Shown here one piece after another: positions 59,656 through 64,000 of a stretch of 64,000 nucleotides of DNA. Source of the DNA: Asticcacaulis sp. EMRT-3 (GTDB lineage: Bacteria > Pseudomonadota > Alphaproteobacteria > Caulobacterales > Caulobacteraceae); assembly GCF_030027245.1 (NCBI RefSeq), contig NZ_JASERT010000001.1, forward strand, positions 2,472,501-2,536,500. Direction: 5' to 3'. The notes under the pieces are model-generated. The model made no database searches, was not told the origin of the DNA, and saw nothing but the letters and a program-made list of their open reading frames with translations. Position numbers and translations under genes: made by a program. The number at the start of each line of letters is the position of its first letter. Position 1 is the stretch's first letter.

Positions 59656-61083
59656 GATCGTGCCCCAGGGCGTGGTGTAATTGAGCGCTTGGCATCAATG
59701 ACTTCCGGACAGGTCCGGGTTTCGCTCAGTTTGCCACGGCTGGCATGCTGAGAAGTGGATCATCGCTGAGTTGTGCGATGGTTTCAAGGGTAATGTAGCG
59801 TCCGCGCTGAACCGCCCATTCGTCATTTTGTTCGAGCAGGATGGCGCCGACCAGTCTGGTGATGGCATCGTCGTTTGGGAAGATGCCCACGACATCGCAG
59901 CGACGCTTGATTTCGCCATTGAGCCGTTCAATGGGGTTGGTTGAGTGCAGCTTGATGCGGTGTTCCTTCGGGAAGGTCATATAGGCCAGGACATCGTGCT
60001 CAGCCTCGTCCATGATCGTGGCCAGCTTTGGCATTTTGGGCCTGAGCTGGTCGGCGACGTTTCGCCATTGGGTACTCGCCGTTTCCGCCGTCTCCTGGGC
60101 GAAGGCCGTGCCGATGAAGGCAGAGACGACGCGTCGCCCGCTCTTGCCGGCATGGGCGCAGACATTGCGCATGAAGTGAACACGGCAGCGCTGCCAGGTG
60201 GCGTTGAGAACCTTGGAGACGGCACCCTTGATCCCGATGTGGGCATCAGAGACCACAAGTTTGACACCACGCAGGCCCCGGCGTGTCAGGTTGCGCAGGA
60301 ACTCTGCCCAGATCGGTTCGGCTTCCGAGGTGCCGACCTCCATGCCCAGCACTTCACGCCTGCCGTCGCTGTTGACGCCAACGCAGATGATGACGGCGAC
60401 CGAGACGATACGGCCGCCCCGGCGCACCTTCAGATACGTAGCGTCAATCCAGATGTATGGCCATTCCCCTTCAATGGGGCGGTTCAGGAAAGCCTTCACA
60501 CGGTCATCGATCTCTTCGCACAGCCGACTGACCTGACTCTTGGAGATGCCGCTCATCCCCATCGCCTTGACCAGATCATCGACAGAGCGCGTCGAGATAC
60601 CCTGAACGTAAGCCTCCTGGATCACAGCCGTCAGTGCCTTCTCGGCCACGCGCCTGGGCTCCAGGAAACCCGGGAAGTAACTGCCTTTACGAAGCTTCGG
60701 GATCCGAAGCTCGACCGTGCCTGCGCGTGTTTCCCAGTCTCGGTCACGATAGCCGTTGCGCTGGACCAGCCGGTCGCCGGTTTTCTCATGGTAGCCGGCA
60801 CCGGTCATGCCGCTCACTTCCAATGCCATCAAGCGTTCAGCCGTGAAGCTGATCATGTCGCGCAACAAATCGCTGTCTGAGGTCTTTTCAACAAGCCCTT
60901 TCAGGGCCATCATATCGTCGGTCATCGGTGTTCTTTCGTTCTGGAATGAGTGTCGCAACCCAAACCTATCCGAAAATCACTGATGACCAACCCGCTACGC
61001 TAAGGCTCGCTTTGCCCTTTTGAATGGGCAGCGAGCCATGCGCTACGCTCTTACCCAGTTACACCACTCGCTGGGACACGACC
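59656..61083 (-). mobile_element. IS256-family insertion sequence
   Basis: A 1428-bp complete element. Its terminal inverted repeats match at 24 of 30 positions: the left end begins GATCGTGCCCCAGG and the right end, read inward, begins GGTCGTGTCCCAGC; both continue to TGGTGTAA. Eight-base duplications CGGCCACC flank it. It has one transposase gene. The perfect duplication and intact gene suggest recent and perhaps still active transposition. Confidence 0.92.
59726..60925 (-). CDS. IS256 family transposase
   Basis: A 399-residue DDE transposase of the Mutator/IS256 type. Family marks are [41 protein letters not shown] near the N-terminus, [26 protein letters not shown] (first Asp), [14 protein letters not shown] (second Asp), CRVHFMRNV and [16 protein letters not shown] around the final Glu. 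ATG at 60925 is preferred to the TTG at 60958. No frameshift or stop is present. Confidence 0.95.
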   Translation of the reverse strand: MTDDMMALKGLVEKTSDSDLLRDMISFTAERLMALEVSGMTGAGYHEKTGDRLVQRNGYRDRDWETRAGTVELRIPKLRKGSYFPGFLEPRRVAEKALTAVIQEAYVQGISTRSVDDLVKAMGMSGISKSQVSRLCEEIDDRVKAFLNRPIEGEWPYIWIDATYLKVRRGGRIVSVAVIICVGVNSDGRREVLGMEVGTSEAEPIWAEFLRNLTRRGLRGVKLVVSDAHIGIKGAVSKVLNATWQRCRVHFMRNVCAHAGKSGRRVVSAFIGTAFAQETAETASTQWRNVADQLRPKMPKLATIMDEAEHDVLAYMTFPKEHRIKLHSTNPIERLNGEIKRRCDVVGIFPNDDAITRLVGAILLEQNDEWAVQRGRYITLETIAQLSDDPLLSMPAVAN

Positions 61084-61091
61084 CGGCCACC
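61084..61091. repeat. IS256 target-site duplication, right
   Basis: CGGCCACC directly after the right IS end, identical to 59648-59655. Confidence 0.8.
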
Positions 61092-61100
61092 AGCACGGAT

Positions 61101-61156
61101 AATACCAACTTGCGCAGACCAGAACCTATTCAGGTGCAAGTTGGTATTCGTTTTTT
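61101..61156 (+). other. Terminator-like hairpin inside element 3
   Basis: AATACCAACTTGC (61101-61113) and GCAAGTTGGTATT (61136-61148) form a perfect 13-bp stem with a 22-base loop, then CG and a run of seven T. It belongs to the core of element 3 and lies where a rho-independent terminator would fit, but no gene reads into it now. Confidence 0.6.
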
Positions 61157-61212
61157 TGCAGCTCAAGCGCCGCATGGCTCGCCGCATACGCGGCGACGCG
61201 CAGTCGCGCTTG

Positions 61213-61247
61213 CCAAGCTGCGATGAGTCAAAGTCATCGCAGCTTGG
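61213..61247. other. 14-bp perfect hairpin inside element 3
   Basis: CCAAGCTGCGATGA (61213-61226) pairs with TCATCGCAGCTTGG (61234-61247) around GTCAAAG. It is the second strong stem in the element core; no T-run follows. Confidence 0.7.
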
Positions 61248-61353
61248 TATAAGGTTTAAAAATCTGTTCTTATCCGTGTGGTCGCTTGCGACCGTCCGTG
61301 TCTATCCGTGGTTCAATCTTTCTGCAAAGGCCTCACACCTGATTGTCGATCGC

Positions 61354-62082
61354 CTAACGCGGCGTCTCATCCATCAGGGCGTTCGAGGCCGTTTCCAGCC
61401 GAGTCTTGATCTCGCTCATGAATTCGGCGCGCTTGAGGCCCGCGGGTAAAGGCGGCAGAAATTCAAACACCACCGTGCCCGGCTTGCGGTCAATGCCGTG
61501 GGCGGGCCAGAACTGGCCGGAATTGGTGGCCAGCAAATGACAGGGCACATCGAGATCACGATACAGCGCCGCCACGCCCGGCTTATAGCTCGGATCATCG
61601 CCGGGATCGGAGCGCGTGCCTTCGGGGAAGATGATGATCTGGCGGCCCTCCGACAGGTTTTTACGGCAGCCCTTGACCATCGCCTTCAGCGCCTTGGCCG
61701 CGTCTTCACGCTTGATTGCCACCATATGGGTACGCCAGGCATACCAGCCAAGAAATGGCATATAGATCAATGATTTCTTCAGGACATAAGAGGTCTGGTT
61801 CAAAACCGTAAAGGGGGCGATCGTATCGAGCATACTCATATGCTTGCCCGCGATCAGCGCTGCCCCATCGGGTCGGTGTTCGAGGCCGCGAAACTCGACG
61901 CGGATACCCACCAAAAGGCGTGCGCCGAACAAAACACAGTGCGCCCACCAGCGGATGACGGCCATCGCCGCACCGGTCGGCAACAGCAGAAGCGGCGAAC
62001 AGCCGATGCCGAAGATGGCCATTGAACCATACAGCCACACGATAAACAGGATGGAGCGGAGGCGGGTGATCAGGGCGCTCAC
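61354..62082 (-). CDS. plsC: 1-acyl-sn-glycerol-3-phosphate acyltransferase
   Basis: A 242-residue membrane acyltransferase making phosphatidic acid. The catalytic HxxxxD is in AGKHMSMLDTIAPF, FPEGTRSDPGDD binds the glycerol phosphate, and LLATNSGQFWP is the usual fourth motif. An N-terminal membrane segment (SILFIVWLYGSMAIFGIG) is present. It overlaps the YdcF-like gene by 4 bp. Confidence 0.94.
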   Translation of the reverse strand: MSALITRLRSILFIVWLYGSMAIFGIGCSPLLLLPTGAAMAVIRWWAHCVLFGARLLVGIRVEFRGLEHRPDGAALIAGKHMSMLDTIAPFTVLNQTSYVLKKSLIYMPFLGWYAWRTHMVAIKREDAAKALKAMVKGCRKNLSEGRQIIIFPEGTRSDPGDDPSYKPGVAALYRDLDVPCHLLATNSGQFWPAHGIDRKPGTVVFEFLPPLPAGLKRAEFMSEIKTRLETASNALMDETPR

Positions 62083-62735
62083 GAACTGGCGCTCGCAGCG
62101 GCGGAGTCTTCGGAACCGGCGGCGGGTGCCCCGCCCTTATCGCCGAAACTGCGCGAAAGGCTGATAATGGCGTCGCGCGTCAGTATGGCCAGGTATTTGC
62201 AATATTCGACAACGATGAGGCGCTGGCTTTTCGGTGATTTCCACCAGCCGCGCGCGTCCAGTTCGGGGGTCGCCACCGGATAGGCGATAAAATGGGCGTC
62301 AGGCATATCGGCTTTCAGTTCGAGAAGGGCGCGGGGCATGTGGTAATCCGAGGTGACGACGATCAGATTATAGAAATCGTGGCCGCGCGCCCAGTCGGCG
62401 ATTTCGCGGGCATTACCGACCGTATTTTCGGCTTCGTAGCCGAGATCGACGCAGCATTCATAAAGCCGTTTTGAGCCTTGCGTGACGGCCATCAGCTCCG
62501 GGCGCTTGACCTCGCGGTTGACGCCCGAAATAAACAGACGCTGGCCGCGTCGGCGTTCGAGCAGCCGCATCCCTTCCTTCAGGCGCAGATCGGAGGCGCC
62601 GGTCAGCACCACAATGGCGTCGGCAGCCGTCGCCGGTTCGACGGCAGGCGTCGAATCGATCACGCGGTCGGCAAAGACCAGCAGACCCGCCAGCCACAGC
62701 AGAATGACCACGGCCAGCGCGATGAGGGATCGCAT
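62079..62735 (-). CDS. YdcF/SanA-like DUF218 protein
   Basis: A 218-residue protein with one N-terminal membrane anchor (SLIALAVVILLWLAGLLVFADRVI) and a DUF218 domain: DAIVVLTGAS, RLFISGVNREVK, ENTVGNAREIADWARG, LIVVTSDYHMPRALLELK. Relatives affect envelope or peptidoglycan metabolism; no reaction is proven. The ATG at 62735 is used; a GTG at 62771 would extend it into ftsX. It sits in the ftsEX-ydcF-plsC order. Confidence 0.85.
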   Translation of the reverse strand: MRSLIALAVVILLWLAGLLVFADRVIDSTPAVEPATAADAIVVLTGASDLRLKEGMRLLERRRGQRLFISGVNREVKRPELMAVTQGSKRLYECCVDLGYEAENTVGNAREIADWARGHDFYNLIVVTSDYHMPRALLELKADMPDAHFIAYPVATPELDARGWWKSPKSQRLIVVEYCKYLAILTRDAIISLSRSFGDKGGAPAAGSEDSAAASASS

Positions 62736-62739
62736 GTGC

Positions 62740-63654
62740 TTAAATTTCGCCTCCCCGATGACCCGAACCACCCAGCAGCTTCAGCGTGACCATGCGCGCC
62801 GTAACGGCGGCGGTCAGCGCCACCAGCACGGGACACGGGATCAATATTAACAGGTCGGGCCATGAAAAGGGAAGGGCCAGGGTGAAGCTTTGTGAGCGTC
62901 CGGTGATTTTTATGATCGTCATGGCCAGGGCGGCCAGGCCTGCACCGAGCAGCCCCGATTCAAAGGCCATGCGCGCAAAGCGATTCTGGAAGCGTTCGGC
63001 GATGAAGATGTCGCTGGCCCCGCACAAGGACAAGACCTCGACAATATTGGCGCGCGCCGTCAGCCCCGCCCGCGTGGCAAAGCCGACCACCGCCGCCGTG
63101 GCCGAGCCGATGATCAGGAAAATGCCAAGCGAAAGCAGCCTGATGGTCAAGGCGCTTTGCTGCACATCCTTCAGCCACACCGTATGATCGTCGATCGAGG
63201 CGTCGATGTCCTGCGTGCTCAGGGCGGTTTTGAGATCATGCAGACTGGCCGGATGGCGCGGATCAAGGCGCACCTCGACCAGATTGGGAATCGGCAGATC
63301 ATCAAGCACGGCATCGCCCAGCCACGGCTTGATCAGATCCTTGGCCTTTTCCGGTTCCAGCGCCGTCACCTGCCCCACGCCTTTCACTCCGGCCAGCACC
63401 TCAGCGGCGCGCGCGGCGGCCACCGAACCGCTTTCAAGGCCTGAGGGCCGCACCTGAACCGTGACTTCGGCGTGAATATCGCGTGACCAGCCGGCGGCGG
63501 CGCGGTCCGACGCCATGACGGTCAGGGCCGCCATGCAGGCCAGAAAGCACAGGACGCCGATCACATAATGCAGGGCCACTTCGCGCTCATCCTGACGCGG
63601 CAGCAGGTCGCGGGCGCGCAAATTCTGAAAGCGGCTGAGCAGCGGGCCGATCAT
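62740..63654 (-). CDS. ftsX: Cell-division ABC transporter permease FtsX
   Basis: A 304-residue protein with four membrane segments (about 30-50, 180-200, 225-245 and 265-290) and a periplasmic loop between the first two. With FtsE it controls septal peptidoglycan hydrolases. The C-terminal FtsX core contains IVEVLSLCGASDIFIAERFQNRFARMAFESGLLGAGLA. It overlaps the ftsE stop by 4 bp. Confidence 0.93.
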   Translation of the reverse strand: MIGPLLSRFQNLRARDLLPRQDEREVALHYVIGVLCFLACMAALTVMASDRAAAGWSRDIHAEVTVQVRPSGLESGSVAAARAAEVLAGVKGVGQVTALEPEKAKDLIKPWLGDAVLDDLPIPNLVEVRLDPRHPASLHDLKTALSTQDIDASIDDHTVWLKDVQQSALTIRLLSLGIFLIIGSATAAVVGFATRAGLTARANIVEVLSLCGASDIFIAERFQNRFARMAFESGLLGAGLAALAMTIIKITGRSQSFTLALPFSWPDLLILIPCPVLVALTAAVTARMVTLKLLGGSGHRGGEI

Positions 63655-64000
63655 GATGCCTCCCCTTTGGCAGGATCGGTTTTTGTCAAATCCCGACGGC
63701 TCAGACGACCGCTTTTCAGCTCCAGCACCGGCATACCGGCGGCACGCACCAGCCCCTCATCATGGGTGGCGATCAGCACGGTGGCCCCTAAGCGGTTCAG
63801 CTCGATAAACAGGCGCATGATGCGCAGGCCCATCGCATAGTCGATATTGCCGGTCGGCTCATCGGCCAGAATCAGCGTGGGCCGCGTCACCACGGCGCGG
63901 GCAATGGCCAGCCGCTGTTTTTCACCGCCCGACAAAAGCTCCGGCATGGCGTCAAGGCGGTGCTTGAGGCCTACCCAGGTCAGAAGCTCGGTCACGTCAT
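63651..64000 (-). CDS. ftsE: Cell-division ATP-binding protein FtsE (partial)
   Basis: The C-terminal ~115 residues of an ABC ATPase; the start and Walker A lie beyond the window edge. Visible are the signature [32 protein letters not shown] (Walker B and D-loop) and the switch histidine in [11 protein letters not shown]. Adjacency to ftsX identifies it as FtsE. Confidence 0.92.
   Translation of the reverse strand, partial: DVTELLTWVGLKHRLDAMPELLSGGEKQRLAIARAVVTRPTLILADEPTGNIDYAMGLRIMRLFIELNRLGATVLIATHDEGLVRAAGMPVLELKSGRLSRRDLTKTDPAKGEAS

Larger units (their letters stand above)
59621..61311. repeat. CACGGA-bounded element 3, split by an IS256 insertion
   Basis: Perfect 17-bp inverted arms CCACGGATAGACACGGA lie at 59621-59637 and, reversed, at 61295-61311. 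Inside each arm is a hairpin (TGGCC/GGCCA at 59641-59653; GGTCGC/GCGACC at 61280-61293), then CACGGAT on the inner side. Removing the IS and one target copy leaves about 255 bp with no gene. It stands between the convergent sulfotransferase and plsC genes. Confidence 0.8.

Overview
The window looks like chromosomal DNA of a stalked-bacterium relative in the Caulobacteraceae, most likely Asticcacaulis or a close genus. This is inferred from gene content and order, not from a database search. The main pointers are a DivL-type pseudo-histidine kinase with tyrosine at the phospho-acceptor site, the Caulobacter-like pilus order pilA-cpaABCDEF-tadBC, the RegB/RegA redox pair, and a moderately GC-rich composition with a few AT-rich intergenic islands.

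Layout. 1-4.75 kb: minus-strand housekeeping run (gshB, yraN, rsmI, hemW, rdgB, a SCO copper chaperone). 4.8-6.8 kb: regB/regA. 7-15.2 kb: a hypothetical gene, a secreted esterase, divL, a ClC chloride channel, a GNAT acetyltransferase, an HPP-CBS membrane protein and a small Ala/Pro-rich protein. 15.6-18.1 kb: polyamine pair (deoxyhypusine-synthase-like enzyme and ornithine/lysine decarboxylase). 18.5-24.7 kb: a PhnD-like lipoprotein, a glycosyltransferase, a TetR regulator, a mobile-looking GxxExxY cassette, panD and nrdA. 24.8-36.5 kb: potassium island, with kdpFABCDE on the plus strand and a divergent unit of a shortened KdpA-like protein, a KdpC-like protein and Kup. 36.5-48.8 kb: Flp/Tad pilus locus with two pilins and two TadE-like pseudopilins. 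48.8-59.5 kb: pabB, amn, parDE, bioB, an MFS symporter, ahcY, an AraC regulator and a TPR-sulfotransferase. 59.6-61.3 kb: an intact IS256-family element inside an older repeat element. 61.3-64 kb: plsC, a YdcF-like protein, ftsX and a partial ftsE.

The most unusual content is as follows. (1) The kdpA-like/kdpC-like/kup operon: the KdpA paralogue has lost most of the pore-forming region but keeps a long open frame, and it is divergent from a complete Kdp system across a promoter region packed with GTATAG/CTATAC motifs. (2) A family of three intergenic elements bounded by inverted CACGGA-rich repeats. One carries the GxxExxY (PD-(D/E)XK-like) gene; the other two carry hairpins at the same place in each arm but with different sequences. 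(3) A near-identical 117-bp dispersed repeat, a 53-bp direct repeat before divL and a ~147-bp tandem array that splits cpaA from cpaB. (4) A 31-codon membrane-peptide ORF translationally coupled to kdpF. No rRNA, tRNA or CRISPR array was recognised.
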